Part shown: positions 34,222-47,225 of the stretch, piece by piece
Position numbering within the stretch: position 1 is the stretch's first letter
How the letters are laid out: each line of letters begins with the position of its first letter
Source of the DNA: Panorpa germanica
Lineage: Eukaryota > Arthropoda > Insecta > Mecoptera > Panorpidae
Assembly (NCBI GenBank): GCA_963678705.1
Contig: OY783213.1
Coordinates: 9,676,451 to 9,740,450, forward strand
Direction of reading: 5' to 3'
DNA length: 64,000 nt
Program-made: the position numbers and the translations under genes
The notes under the pieces: generated by a model
Databases searched by the model: none
The model's input: the letters and a program-made list of their open reading frames with translations, nothing else
What the model was told of the DNA's origin: nothing

Positions 34222-37200
34222 TTAAATGTTCCACGTTCTTCTCCGTTTAGCTGGTGCCTGATTTATCCTTATACAGTAGTATAATCCTGTAGAGCCTCCG
34301 TTGATACATTTTAAAACTTTTTGTTCATTTTACATTACCGATATCTCGTATTCATTAGCATCAATTCGTAAGACTACTTAACATACGTTCTAAGTTATCT
34401 AACAAACTAATTTCTACTGCGTAAGTATCTTAGTTTGATAAGAAAGAAAATCTTAAACTGTACATTACCTTGGTACGACAGTATCAGAGGTAGTCAAGTT
34501 AAACCTTATATTCAATCAATCTTTCTTGGAAATCAAGAAACAGCCAAGAAGTCTCTAATAAAAGGCGCTGCCATAAACAGATAAGTGGAGTTTTTATCCA
34601 AGTCCCGCAATCCACATGTTGAAACTGGTTCATAAAATACGACACACACACACATACATGAGTTTATATATACATATATGTATTGTGAACTTAGGATAAA
34701 TATTTATAAAGAGTATTTTTAGTTTTTTTTAACGCATTTATGTATTAGATTTTAAATGGCCAACGCGTAGAAATACAATGTCAAATTATGGATTATTTGT
34801 AGCAGGTTTGTTTGGTTATGGATTGGGAATTATATAAATAGAGATGGTGCAGTGGTCGAGAGGTTTTATACTTGATGGCAGACGATTATCTGAAATAAAT
34901 CGTCGTTAAATAAATTAAATTAAAATATTAATCAATAAATACTTTTCCTTGATGTTTAAAAGCATTTTAAAGAAGATGATGTTTCTTAAATGTAATCATA
35001 TGTCACAAAATATAAATCGTATTAATTTTAACAGTGTAAGTTTATCGAGAAAAGACGTGCGAAAAAAGTACTATCAGTTTCATTGAATGATTATAATTTC
35101 AATTAGTTTTTTAAGACTTTTTTCTTTGAATAACGTACCCGGGTCTCTCGATATGGACTTATTAGCCTCTATTTATTGCTTGGTGAAGGCTGCCCTATAA
35201 ATCAGATATTTATAGTGTGACAGCAAAGTTACAGTTTCAAGTAATGTTCGAAAGTTTAAGTTTACGAAAAAACGCTAATCTTCTTTTATCGTTCGGACCC
35301 AGTAAACATTTTAGAGTCACTTTGCCATCATATTGAAGATGCGTATGATATTTATTGTCATGAAAGAGTTCAATTACTTTAAGTTTCTCACAGTTGTTCA
35401 TATTAAATGACTATTTTATCGGCTACCAATGGCGAAATAGAATACAAATGAAGATAAAGTTGATGCGAACTATAATTAAAGTGCAATAGTGACAGAAACG
35501 TCACAAAACAGGACACTTCACCAAATTGTTTACTGGGAAAATTTTGATAAAATACGTTGTAAATTATTGTTTTTTTGTTAAACTTGAACAAATGGCGGAA
35601 TTAATTTATAATGACATCAATAATATTCCAGGAACATTTTCACGTTATCCTAGAAGATATGTATCACACGAATAACTTCACGCTGATCAATTTTTCTCAA
35701 TTAAACAACATTTCACGAGTAGTAACAAAATGTTTCCAGATATTTTAAAACATCGTTTTACTTTTTATATAATGAAGTCTTTTTCTTTTTAACGAGGTGA
35801 CTTGTAATTACGTTTGCTTTACTGCAGTGTAACCACACTGTATTTCATTGTTAAGACATGTCAATTCTGGTTGTCAAAGCGATGGACAAGCGTCAGACGC
35901 AAGCACAAACTTGGGATAAAAGCGGGAATATTTTAAAATAAGTCCATAATTTTAAACTTCTTTTTTGTATTTTTTTTTGCTCAACTAATGGTTACTTTAT
36001 ATTTACACCAATATCAAGAAAAAGAAGCGCTACTATTTAAAAATATTCAATTCTTATTTATATTTGTAATATTTTAATTATCTATTTGTAAAGACTATAA
36101 CTTTTCTTTTATATTTATAATTACTAAAGTGAAATTATTGTTTACAATCTTATAACATTAAATTGCATTCAATTTAGAACATGATTCGAATGAGTGGTGA
36201 CACAATCTACTGATACTACTAATATTAAGTATTCCATTTCCTTTAATATTGTTTAAGTATATAGAAAAAAACTCCTCTTCTATATTATTTAGGCTTTGAA
36301 ATATAAATGAAGATCAAACCCGGTTGGTCAACCTTTTGACATTTTGTTGGGGTTTCCTCCATGTCACAGCTAAAGTATTTATTACTAGTTCCCTCAACTA
36401 GAGTGTGGGCGAGGAGGCAGGTATGCTGGACTAGAAAAATATAGAGAATTTTATGACTATCTTGTTACGACGTATCTTTATCTAATGGAGTGATGTATAA
36501 TTCAAGCTTCCAAATGTCTGTTAAGCCTAGGGTACACACTGCGAGTTGGTCTAGTCAGTTGCAGTAGCAAAATGCGAGTTGGTCAGTAGCAATTTATGTG
36601 TACCATAAGTGTTATTCGGACTCGGTATTTTTCCATTAAAAAGCAACGCTTTATCAACACACGAAATTCAGATTTTTCCATTGTTTTTGAAATTGCAGAA
36701 GTAGCATCACTAAAACCACTGTAATTTGTAAACTAATGGTCGTAATGTCATGAAATTTTGACACATATCGTGTGAAGGTTTATACTATCTAAAACTCATA
36801 TAGATTTGCCCATTGTGCATCTTTTTCTCTACAAAATGCAATCTGTACAATGTCTGAGGCGAGTCGAGCTACTGTCATACGAGTATACAGAGGCACTAGC
36901 TGTCTATTCGCACAGCTAACCCATTCTTTAAGTGTGCTAGAATAACAACTCTTCCTCAAAAAGAAAAAGAATTATCTCTCCAATTCTAACACTTATTTTT
37001 GAAATAATTAAAAATTTAATTTATGGTTTAAAAATATCGTATACGCGTATTCTACACGTAATTATGAATTTGTATTGAAACTATTAGACATACTGTCACG
37101 TGACCTTATCGTTTATAAATTCCAGTCATGTCCGTCCGTCTGCCAAAGCGTGCGGCACGCTGTGTCTAGAGTTCTAACTAATCTTACCTTTTTCTGTACA

Positions 37201-37596
37201 GAATCGTACATATGTCTGCGCTTACTTCGTGTATTTTTAATTACAATCTGTACTTTACTGTAAACTAACATAAACTTTAAATACGACGTCCTATTTTATT
37301 TATTGAAGATAATGTCTTTCATAAATATATCCTAGATGCATTATTTATCACCATGACTTGTGCTCTGATAGGGTTGATGGATCACCCTTTAGTTTTTTAT
37401 GGGTTTAGGGTGTTTTATTGCACTCGAATTTTGATTCATGAATAACTCTTTTATTTATATAGTGGTTGTTATATTTAATTTTTAACAATATTTAAAATTT
37501 ATTGCTTTTTATTGCAGAGAAATAAATTTGGAGTCAGAAGTGGGAATTGTTATGCTATGTAATCTCGTTGAGTAACAAATTGTTATTTTCTTTCAG
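34222..37596. other. klar: Large intron, 3' part
   Basis: AT-rich intron. It has a CA run at 34642-34652; a tRNA-like fragment at about 34845-34885 (GGTGCAGTGGTCGAGAGG), possibly a SINE head; and a dispersed repeat at 36637-36800 shared with 47036 and 50150. The end is the acceptor TTCTTTCAG for the next exon. No other gene is supported. Confidence 0.5.
36637..36800. repeat. Dispersed repeat family P, copy 1
   Basis: GCAACGCTTTATCAACACAC, then CACTAAAACCACTGTAATT and GTCATGAAATTTTGACACAT recur with changes at 47036-47225 and, for the second half, at 50150-50275. Termini are not clear, so class is unknown. This copy shows the site that is interrupted by a hAT-like insertion at the 47 kb copy. 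Confidence 0.6.
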
Positions 37597-37931
37597 GAAC
37601 AACAATTAGGTCTCGAAGAGCAAAAGAAAACGATGCTGAAGCTGAATCTAGCTGTTCACTCTCTAATAACAACATACACCAATTCGGTAGCTGCAACTGC
37701 AGAAATTGTTGAAACTACAACTACTACAACGGTTGTTACTTCAGAAACTTTGTTAGACGGACGTAATCATCAAAGTATTACAACTAGTGATAATGTGAAT
37801 AGTTCAACTACCAGTGATGTAGGTGTCAGCACTGTAACAGATAAAATCAGCTTAGATACTGAAAGTGGCCTCAGCTCGTTAAAGGATGAAGTCATTGATG
37901 TTTACAGAGAATGGGATGACGCCGGACAGAG
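37597..37931 (+). CDS. klar: Klarsicht exon
   Basis: A 335-base exon after TTTCTTTCAG, phase 0 in and phase 2 out. It begins EQQLGLEEQKKTMLKLNLAV, passes through a Thr/Val-rich low-complexity part (ETTTTTTVVTSE) and a Ser/Thr-rich linker, and ends in a helical segment (LSSLKDEVIDVYREWDDAGQ) plus AG before GTTAGT (37932). The Trp in YREWDDAGQ and the next exon's helix (RIAARLAQYSSALAAWRQWE) have the spacing of a spectrin-like repeat. Confidence 0.93.
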
Positions 37932-39885
37932 GTTAGTTTTAATATATAATTACTTTATTGTTCATTATCGTTACATATCGAATCTACATGGATTAAATTG
38001 GACCTATACTTAATGAGTTATAACTGGATACAAATTTCAGTTGCTCTGGATTTTTTATAATACAGTGGCAATGAATTTACAGTTATTAGAAAATTTTATA
38101 GTTTAAATAACGAAAATTCAGACGAGACTCATGCTTGAAACAATTTGTACCGTATAAAATTGCGATACAATAAAAAAGCACTGTCCCACTAATGTTTTTC
38201 GTTCTTTTTCTCTGTTTCCGCCAGCCACCTGTTTCCTTCACTGCCTTCCTTTAATAACTGCACAATAATTCTTCTAGCTCATTACTATTTTCTGACAAGA
38301 AAACTTAATGTGCTTCAGTGTTTCAATCTTCGTTCCGCACACTCTACACATTATTTCCTAGCTATTTTCCCAGTATCTGTTTCCTTTCTTCTCGTTTCCC
38401 AATCTAAATCTGGCAATCCTTTTCATGTTTTTTGTGTCTTTTTCTCTTAAGTAATGTGGTATCTCTCTCTTCCAAATCCTTTTAACTGTCAACTGTTTAA
38501 CTTCCCACTAATTTTGTATAATGTATATAGGAACGAATAAGATATCCTAAAAAATATATGCCTCTTATAACGAACTCTCCTTATTTGAATTATACAAACA
38601 CATATTTGTACTATCACAAAAACAAAAATTAAAATAATCGCCATTTAAAGCAGTGTACTCTACACCTATGTGAGTTGTTTTTGTCAATAAAATAAGGTCT
38701 AGTTTGCGCCCTTAATATATTATCACTGTAATACCACATGAGATTTAGAAAACTGACTTCTATTTTATTTTCGCCATCTTGGAAAAATGTCCTATTTTCC
38801 AAGCGCTATAGCGCTCTTGTTTTTAGGTTTAGATAAAAGTTGTAAAAGTAAAATTTGTTCAAAATTTAGTCCTCTTTAAGATTGATAATAACGGCCAAAA
38901 CTCTAAAACCAACTAATGGCGAGATATTTGAAAGAAATCCAAAAAATTCTTAGTTTTTTGGTCATATAAATGTATAAATCAGAGAATTTGGGTTTTCCCA
39001 AATTGAACTTCGCTCAATATATACAGTCGAATATTCTATATTTTATGCGTTAAGATGTGAATTTGAACCCATTAATTTACTGCCAATGGCATATGATTCC
39101 TTGGAATTATTAAAATAACAAAAACAAACGCTTTGGGCAAAGACTATCAATTTCTATCATGATTGAGAGCGACGGAAATGAATGTATCTCAAGGGTCAAC
39201 ATTAAATAACTACAAATTAAATATAAATGTAAATAAATCGTGATTTATGGAAGATAGCCAACTGGGACAATCAAAAAACAGGAAGATTTAGAAGAGGGGC
39301 AATATTAGAAGGTCTTCGTTTCACAATACTGACCGTTCAATACAAACAATCCTACGTGGGATCAATGGATAAGGGTGGGTTGCAAAGACTGCTAAGGGTG
39401 GATGTGTAAATCATTGACACGTCAGCGTAGACACTGATTTGACAGTCGTGTTCCGATATCCGGATGTTTACATCGGGTAGATACACAGGGGTGATTAGAT
39501 CGAGCTTAGGGTGGTGAAGTTTGCGAAATTAACTTATTTTTAGTTTGTGTAGTGGTAACACATAATTAATTTTGAAATAAAGGTAAAGATGAACCATAAT
39601 ATCACATATAAAAAAAAAATATAACAAACAGACGTTGTGTGGACAATATAACGATAATCTATTTTTTATGTAATTTATTTTACCATAAAAAATGGTCACT
39701 ACGAGAAATGACCATTAGATGGACGTAGCAGATGTACAGATGTGTTTTAAATGACAGGCATTGTTCCAAAAATGTCACAGCCAAATGTTGTTTTATTAAT
39801 CTATTTGTAAAATAATGTGTATTACAAAAAAATGACCGTTTGTAACAAATATTAGTCAATTAACAATACATTTTTTATCTTCCAG
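37932..39885. other. klar: Intron
   Basis: A 1.95 kb intron between GTTAGT and ATCTTCCAG. It contains a non-LTR retrotransposon fragment on the - strand (38190-38500) flanked by sequence related to the MITE at 26881. No exon is seen. Confidence 0.6.
38190..38500 (-). pseudogene. Non-LTR retrotransposon ORF2 C-terminal fragment
   Basis: On the - strand, HYLREKDTKNMKRIARFRLG followed by NEKKGNRYWENS, a stop, then MCRVCGTKIETLKHIKFSC. The pattern ARFRLGNE..G.RYWE....CR.CG...ET..H....C is the C-terminal region found in insect non-LTR reverse-transcriptase proteins, ending in a Cys/His motif. An in-frame stop and the lack of any reverse transcriptase domain show a dead fragment. Confidence 0.65.
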
Positions 39886-40090
39886 AATAGCGGCCCGTCT
39901 TGCCCAATACTCTAGCGCCCTAGCTGCGTGGCGTCAATGGGAGTCCGGCTTGGGGGCACTTCAGAGCGCCTTGAGGGGTGACGAAAGAACCTTAGAAGGG
40001 TTAAATGGGGCTCTACGACAGGGTCAAGGTGGACCACAAATTGCTGAAGGCGTCAGGGATGTGGCTAAGCTTCTAAGCGAGAAGGCTGAG
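39886..40090 (+). CDS. klar: Klarsicht exon, spectrin-like helix
   Basis: A 205-base exon after TATCTTCCAG. The split codon makes Arg, then IAARLAQYSSALAAWRQWES, GLGALQSALRGDERTLEGLN and a final helix VRDVAKLLSEKAE before GTAACT (40091). It is alanine/leucine-rich with regularly spaced hydrophobic residues and two Trp, typical of a spectrin-like repeat. The codons are much GC-richer than in the exons near 7 kb. Confidence 0.93.
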
Positions 40091-41516
40091 GTAACTTTCC
40101 ATTATTTCATTTATCGAAAAATATTCTCTTTTCCTGTGGTATAACCTTTTGCCTCTTCATGTATTTTCCCGGGTTTTTAAATCCATATGATGCTGTTTTG
40201 TATGCGTCACCTATTGCCTCATTACAGGGATGTTTCATACAAGAGCTGGGTATCTGTAGTACAGTCAGATGTCAAAGTATTTAATGGGTTTTTTTTGGGA
40301 AAATGCTGTAAATTTCAATTTTCGTAGAAAAAATTGTTTTCGGATTTATTGAAATAAACAAAAAAATTTGTTATATATTTTAAACGTTTTTGAAAACGAA
40401 TTTGAAGATTGTGAATTATAAAATTAAAAACTTTGATAAAGCTAGCAATCAGAACCTCTAATATCCAATTATTTTTAATCAATTCGCAACATTATGCATT
40501 ATTATATTAACGATTGAAATAGGCATTTTTAATTCACGTCACCTTGACGTCATTTCGTTCCTTACCTTTTTTTCACACTAAAATTGCCAGCGCAGTTAAA
40601 GAAAGTAGTGTAAAATAGATTCTATTAGCTGTTTCATTGCTCAAATTGTTTTTCTTTCATTTTCCAATGTTTTTCAAGTCTACGTTTTCCCAAGCCAAGG
40701 TCCCATGACAGTACTATCGATATTTTTTATCTTTGTGGTTTTGATTTCTTTACCGTAATATTTTAGAAATATTAATGTTGCATAAAGTTGCATAAAGAAA
40801 AATTAAAATAGCATTATTTCTCAATACAATTTTGGAAGCTGTACACTGGACAGATCTTTAAATATATAGAAAGATCAAAAAGACTTGACTGTAATGTGTC
40901 TGTAAAGATAAAGTGTCGAAGGGTTTGTAAGAGAAAGAAATACCGAGAACAAACAGAGAAAACATTAACAAATTATCCTTAAGACAGATTGTTAAAAAAA
41001 ATTTAAAAACAGTCTCGAATGTGCGCTCACACTTATACATAAGTGCAAGATGGTGGTCTTACATACAAAAGATATAAATCATTTCACATTCATGTAATTT
41101 ATTTTTATGTCTACAATTTTTACAGTTTTATTACATTTTTACTATTGTTCAGATATCATAATACTTCGGTAATGTTCGTTAGTTATCGACCGTCCTCGTT
41201 TAACCCATCACACCATTCTAAAAACACCACCACCTATTGATGTTCAATTGGTTTTCTGATCACGTGATCCCAGCGGCCCCGAAATCAACGTAAAAATACA
41301 AATTTAATATCACTGGGTATTTCCCATTCTCGTTCACTTTGCCACCAACCCAACACCGACGCCGACGCTTACACCGACGTGAACGACGGCGTCGAGAGAC
41401 TTGTCGATTTCGGTTTGTGTGAACACCGATCATGATAAAAACTGTATAATGCATGGACAGTTTCTGGTACAGCGGTTCTAGTAATGACACGAGTGTGATT
41501 ATCATTTATTTATTTA
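40091..41516. other. klar: Intronic sequence
   Basis: Intron 5' part. A small patch at 41345-41405 is rich in CGACG/CCGACG words. Open frames here show no recognisable domain. Nothing else is supported. Confidence 0.45.
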
Positions 41517-43118
41517 CTAGCTGACTCGGCGAACTTCGTACCGCCTAACAGTCAATGAATGTCGTGTTACCTTTTAGGCTTTGATGAACGTAATACAATG
41601 ATACAAAATAATATTTATTAATATAGATAGAAACATAAAAGTATTTTATTATGATGAATGATGATGAAAACATACAGAATGAGAATAAAAATTAAAAAAA
41701 TAATAATAATTAGGTAATTCAAACTCATGTCAGAAAAAAATGATTGAAAACTATGTTGTGCAGATTGGAATACACTCGGATTAATTTATTAATGGGATTT
41801 TCATTCAAGCACCTTGTGGTAAACGACATTCTTTGTTTTTTGGTCAGGCGCAAGAACAAATAAAGCGGATGCTTTGCCGACACGTAAGCATGCCACGTAC
41901 AATTGACCATGAGAAAAACATGCATTTTCTAGATTGAGGCCACAAATAGTCAAGGATTGGCCCTGTGATTTGTTGATCGTCATGGCGAAGGCAAGACGAA
42001 TCGGGAATTGAATTCGTTTAAACTCAAATGGCATATCCGTTGGGATCATCGAAATCCTTGGAATAAGAACTTCCTCATCTTTAAATTTTCCTTTAAGTAT
42101 CGACGCGTGAATCACATTGCTCATCAGTTTTTTAATCACCAAACGCGTTCCATTGCACAGTTTTGGTAGGTTTAAATTTCTAAGCATGATGACTACTGAG
42201 CCAACCTTAAGTTTTAAAGTGTTCGGTGGTAAACCAGGCACATCCAAGGAGAAGCTATAGTCGATAGTCCAATCATTTAGAAACGCTGCTCGATTCAAAT
42301 CAATACTTGAACCAATTCTTCTTGCACTTCGAAGATTATTCCTCTGTTCATCTGTACGATAAGCTCGACGATTTCTCGTTTCTAACCTAGCCGTTTCACG
42401 GGCTACCTCTCTTTGCTCTTGTGTTTGAGAAGCACGAATTAAGGCCCTTCTTTGCTCCATACTAACGCGGCGCTCTTCTCGTGCAATTTCTCGTTCTTCA
42501 TCAGATAATTGACTCGCGATATTCCGTTGCCTAATTGCATTACGGCTCCGCTGGGAAAGATTAGATCTTCTAGGACGCAGCATTGTTATTAATATTAATA
42601 CTGAATGTGCACTCGCATAAAACCACTTTCGAGACATAGACAATAGCTCAAAGAGTATATAACCACTACATATGAATAGCTTATCAAGAAAAATTATAGA
42701 TAACCTATAAAAAGACATTTACACTTTTGTTAACCTGTACAACAAATCTAAGGTATTATTTTCTGAAATTAAAAATTAAATAATTAATAAATAATTTACA
42801 CAAATTTATGTCTAAAACAAACAAATATAACAGTACCTGAACTTTCGAGACATTTTACAAAAAATAAATTTCTGAACGCACACTTGAATAGTTGTTACAG
42901 TATTTGACAGGATTGGACAACAAATGTTTGACATGAAATCAGCATTTATTGAAATGATTAAGTATTCATTACACATATCGAGTTTTCATTGTTTTTAAGA
43001 TGTATTATGCTATTCGGGGCTGAGACAAATCCAACGAATCAATAACCATGAATATTGGTTCAGCAGATCTCGAGTTATAAGTGTTGTAACAAACCCGTCT
43101 TTCTTTTATATATTAAGA
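41517..43118 (-). mobile_element. Helitron deletion derivative carrying a helicase fragment
   Basis: On the - strand the element begins TCTTAATATATAAAAGAAAG (5' end, complement of 43099-43118) and ends ...AAGTTCGCCGAGTCAGCTAG (complement of 41517-41536). It is flanked by A on the 5' side and T on the 3' side, the Helitron insertion rule. At about 1.6 kb it is far shorter than an autonomous Helitron and contains one fused open frame (41801-42718). Confidence 0.8.
41801..42718 (-). pseudogene. Fused Helitron N-terminal and Pif1-like helicase C-terminal remnant
   Basis: The 305-codon open frame has a basic Arg/Glu/Gln-rich first half (LSDEEREIAREERRVSMEQR and related repeats), as found near the start of insect Helitron proteins. 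After that come residues of the C-terminal part of a Pif1-like helicase: IPTDMPFEFKRIQFPIRLAF, then AMTINKSQGQSLTICGL and GQLYVACLRVGKASALFVLA. The Rep nuclease domain and the helicase Walker A region are missing, so an internal deletion has joined the two ends in frame. It is not expected to be functional in transposition. An intact frame of this size suggests the copy is fairly young. Confidence 0.75.
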
Positions 43119-46100
43119 TAACCATGTTCCTGAAATGATTATACATTTTTTATATTGTACATATTGTACAAATATGTTTTGTTTTATTTAAAAACAGTTC
43201 TGTCCTTTCGAAAACAGACTGTTCACATTGAACAAACTGGTTTAGATTTTAGAGCTTTTCTGTGTGTCCCATAAAAATTATAAACATGATAAACAACAAC
43301 TGACAAGCGTAAATGTTCACAAAAAAACTGCGAGTTCAAACCAAGTAGACTAATAAACAACAATTGTGTTTTCTTTTGATCTTACCGACCGCATATGGAA
43401 ATGTGTTTTGTTTACTAAAACAGTTTTTAAAGACATGAATGTTTTAAGAACTGTCTCTTTGGTGTAAACATTGGTGTTTTTGTTCAGGAAAACAAGTTTT
43501 AGTTCGTGTTTTATTGAACTGTCTCTCTGGTGTGAAACCGGCATAATACAATTTCTAAATAAACTTCGTTTTATGTTATATGCTATATGGACAATTTAGT
43601 TATGTATAGAAATTCAAGTTTTAAGATAATTGCATGTATGTATTTAAGCGTCATAATTTCTTTGGATTTACTTTCACAATTCATTTCTAACGTAAAATTA
43701 TAATAATTTACGAGTAAACACTCTGAATTAAAACTAGAATAACTTATTCTTAATCCTTCTAAGGTTACTTCTATATATTCTATTTCTTTTAGATTAATAT
43801 CCTAATGGTCATATCCTTTCAATTATATATCTCTCTCTTTTTGACTTAATCCTCCTATGAAGATTCTTTACACTTATCCTTGCTTTTTTCCGATTTGTTT
43901 GCTTTCTTTATTCTTTTCTCTGTTTTATCGCCCCACTTATTCTTTTACGTTTTGTTTATTTTCCCAGAGTGGAAAAATAACCACTTTACTTATCTATTTC
44001 CTGCCTTACCCCGTCACCTACGGATCCTTTTCTTATGCTCTGTTATTCTTCTTTTTCTTCTTTTCGACGAGCTCGTTCGTCTTCTGCTTCTATATTCATT
44101 CTTTTCCTTCTATTTGTAAATTCATGTTCCCTATTTTGAAGTATTTCAATGAATTTCTGCGTGCGAGTGATTAAAGTATCTAATATCTTGGATATTTATT
44201 AGATATCGTATTCGTTTACTGTCAATTGATGGCATGACAAACTTTATAGCTTCAATGATAATGAATCTGATTTTACGAGTTGTACTGAAAAACTCTGTGA
44301 ATCCATGATAAAAAAAATTATTAAACCTGTGCATATTTGAAATATTACTTACAATATATAAATTACAAGACCTTCATGCAGTCAACCCTTTTATTATCCT
44401 AGCACTAAACAAATTTATTAAGTCCTTTTAGCTTCCTTTAAATATACTAGTGTATTTTACTTGCATTGGTCCTAATTGCATAACACAAATTATTCGACGT
44501 CGTAGAGTTATGATTGAATAACTGAATAATGTATTCATAAACTTGAACAACGTGTTGTCATTCTTCTTAATAGTCAGCTATTAGTTAAATGAAGATAAAT
44601 TTCTTAGTATAGTCCCTTTCACAAATTTCATTTTTACTTTATTAAATTTTATAAAACATCTATAGTGTTCCTTTGCTAATACCTGTGATATTGTGGTTAC
44701 AGCTATGTCCCCCATAAAGCACTTTTTTTTGTATTTCTGTTTCTATTGTTTTCATCTTAAAATTGTCTCTGAGAAGTATTGGAAAATCACAAGGAGTGTA
44801 CCCATTTCCCACCCTAATCTTAACATCTTGTTGCAATTTATTTCTCCCTTGAGATTTTCATTTTACAAGGGTTTCGTATGATTCCTGACATAATATGAGT
44901 AATGCGCTACAAGTATCATTTAAATATGTGATCAAACTATGACGTAACGTAAGTGCTTACGAACGTTTAACGAATTCATTAAATTCAACACCTAAAATTA
45001 AGAACGTCAACATTAACGCATGTTTTAAGTTTGTACATATGACAATTAATAAACATAAAAAAGTTTAATTATATTTCTTAAAGTGGATATTAAATTTATG
45101 ACGATAAACAAAGTTTTAAATATTATTTTGTGAATTACTAAATTGCATTTGTTAAAAATGAACATTAAATAAATTGTCGAAATAATAATAAAAGAAGAAT
45201 TCGTTTCTTGCGTAAGGTTTGAATATAAAAAATATAAAAATACCAAAACGTAAATAATAATGTCGTTTATTGGGCATAATTCTAATTTAGTGCTTTCATT
45301 CCTGCATTCCTGAAATCCTGACGGGGAGAAAATAACCGCGAGATTATGGTACAGCGTGTACAGTCACTGGAAGTGAAGCAAATATATCATTTAGTAATTT
45401 ATTGTGACTTAATATTTATTTTGGCATTGCGAGAAAAATTTATACAATTTAATTTGATGATTTTTACATTTTTTGTCTTTATTGTTGTTTTGGTAACTAG
45501 AGCAGACATGGTCATAATCTATAAGTAAATTAAATTGTCAATTAAAAATTACAAAATACATCTTTATCCGTTAATAGGCAAATTTACAAGAGAAAACGAT
45601 CGCTACATTTTTATACCTTATTGAAAATTCTTATTACTTAAAATTAGTCATAACTCTTATCCTAAGCAATAATCATTAACCAAATAAATACAATAGTTAT
45701 GTTTAGACATTAGTCTGACTCATATTAAACCTTGGTATTTCTACCAACGGTTGAACACTTATAACTAATTATTTTCTATCATTTCACATATATCAATTAA
45801 ATTTACTTTATTTTTTGTTACTTACAATGTACTGTCAAAGTAACATTGATCATAAATTTATAATCCTAGTAAAATATACATATCCAGGTCTTCTATTATA
45901 GTAATGTCACTCATAATTTACTCCTTGTTTGCTTATATTTATTTATTGCTTCTAATAAAGATGAATTTCTACTTTCACCAAATAAACTATAAATATTATA
46001 TTTTCATATGATCGTAGTCACTTTTAGGGGTTTTATAATCCAGTAAAATATGCTTCAAACACACACTCAGAATTAAAGAGGCCTCAAGTGAGTTTTTATC

Positions 46101-46627
46101 AATGAGTTCATAAATATAACTATAGAACGCCAACATAATACTAAAACGAAGATAAAATTTGTCTTCTTTTATCCCATAGAATAGTGTCTAAAAAAGTTTC
46201 AATTTTAAACTTACAAATTCACTGGTAAATTGCTAGCACACTTGCTCTTATGTTTGGACATGATTTACACCCAGCTTATTTGATTTATGTGTGGCAATCC
46301 ATCCTCCGTATTAAACAGAGGAAAAGGAAAGAGAGCTTTGCACTTTTTGTTGTGTAAACCGCAAAAGATCTATAATATCATTTAAAGAAAAAGTGAAATT
46401 CAATTGAATCTACAATCAATTTACTGCCAAAGCATTCAGGAGCTGGAGCAGTGAAATTTACTGTTTTTTCTGTAATTGCATTCTTCCATATAATAATTAT
46501 ATCTGTAGCAGTTAATAAATTTGTAAAATAACTTATAGATGGCACCACTGTTGATAAAACCATATGATTTTAACGTTCGAACAAAGTAATGGCTTGACAA
46601 GTGTTATTCATACTCGATAGCAAAAAC
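43119..46627. other. klar: Intronic sequence with a pyrimidine-rich tract
   Basis: AT-rich intron. At about 43800-44110 the + strand is pyrimidine-rich (TTCTTTTTCTTCTTTTCGACG and similar), resembling the tract near 13770. Open frames within it are low-complexity artefacts. No gene or clear element is recognised in the rest. Confidence 0.5.
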
Positions 46628-47027
46628 CAGAGGCGGCCTTAAGGGGTGGCAAGCAAGGCAACCGCCCGTGGCATCGCTCTTGTATGTGCCTCGCACCCTC
46701 TCGAAACAAGTAGAAAAATTCATAACTCTATAAGAGTATGTATTTGAATCTCGCTTTTTAGAAATCACTTGAATCGCTGTGTATATCTTTTAAGGCACTG
46801 ATGTACCTTAGTTTTTGATCATAATATTTGTCGTCTTTGTGCTTGTTAACTTTTATAAAACTTCCAATATAAAATTTAAAACTCTACATTTATTTATTTA
46901 AAACTTTTGCATTTCCCGTCAATCATCATCAAAAATACTTACTTTCAATTTACATAACTTACACAAAGAACAAGGGTCTCTTATAGTTCTACTGTCCAGG
47001 GCCTCGCAATGGCTAAGGCCGCCACTG
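46628..47027. mobile_element. hAT-type MITE with perfect 8 bp target duplication
   Basis: Bounded by CAGAGGCGGCCTTAAGG and CTAAGGCCGCCACTG, terminal inverted repeats of the hAT type, and flanked by identical 8-base duplications GCAAAAAC at 46620-46627 and 47028-47035. At 400 bases it has no transposase. It sits in a member of dispersed repeat family P. Confidence 0.88.
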
Positions 47028-47035
47028 GCAAAAAC

Positions 47036-47225
47036 CAATGCTTTATCAATACACGAAATTCAAATTTTTAGATTTTTGAAAAATTGTTTTGAAACGTACA
47101 AAAGTAGCGTCACTAAAACCACTGTAATTCGGAAACTAAAGGTCGGAACGTCATGAAATTTTAGCACATATCGTTGAAGGATGGAAATATGGATTTGTCA
47201 AACGTAGCACCTTTATATGCCATCC
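47036..47225. repeat. Dispersed repeat family P, copy 2
   Basis: CAATGCTTTATCAATACACG, CACTAAAACCACTGTAATT and GTCATGAAATTTTAGCACAT match 36637-36800. This copy is interrupted at its start by the hAT-type MITE. Confidence 0.6.

Noticed and set aside
34845-34910. tRNA gene
   Set aside because: GGTGCAGTGGTCGAGAGG resembles the D-arm region of a Leu/Ser tRNA, but no box B or acceptor stem follows; at best a SINE remnant.
43857-44174. 105-codon + strand frame rich in Phe, Leu and Ser
   Set aside because: It is the translation of a pyrimidine-rich low-complexity tract, which gives Phe/Ser/Leu in any frame.
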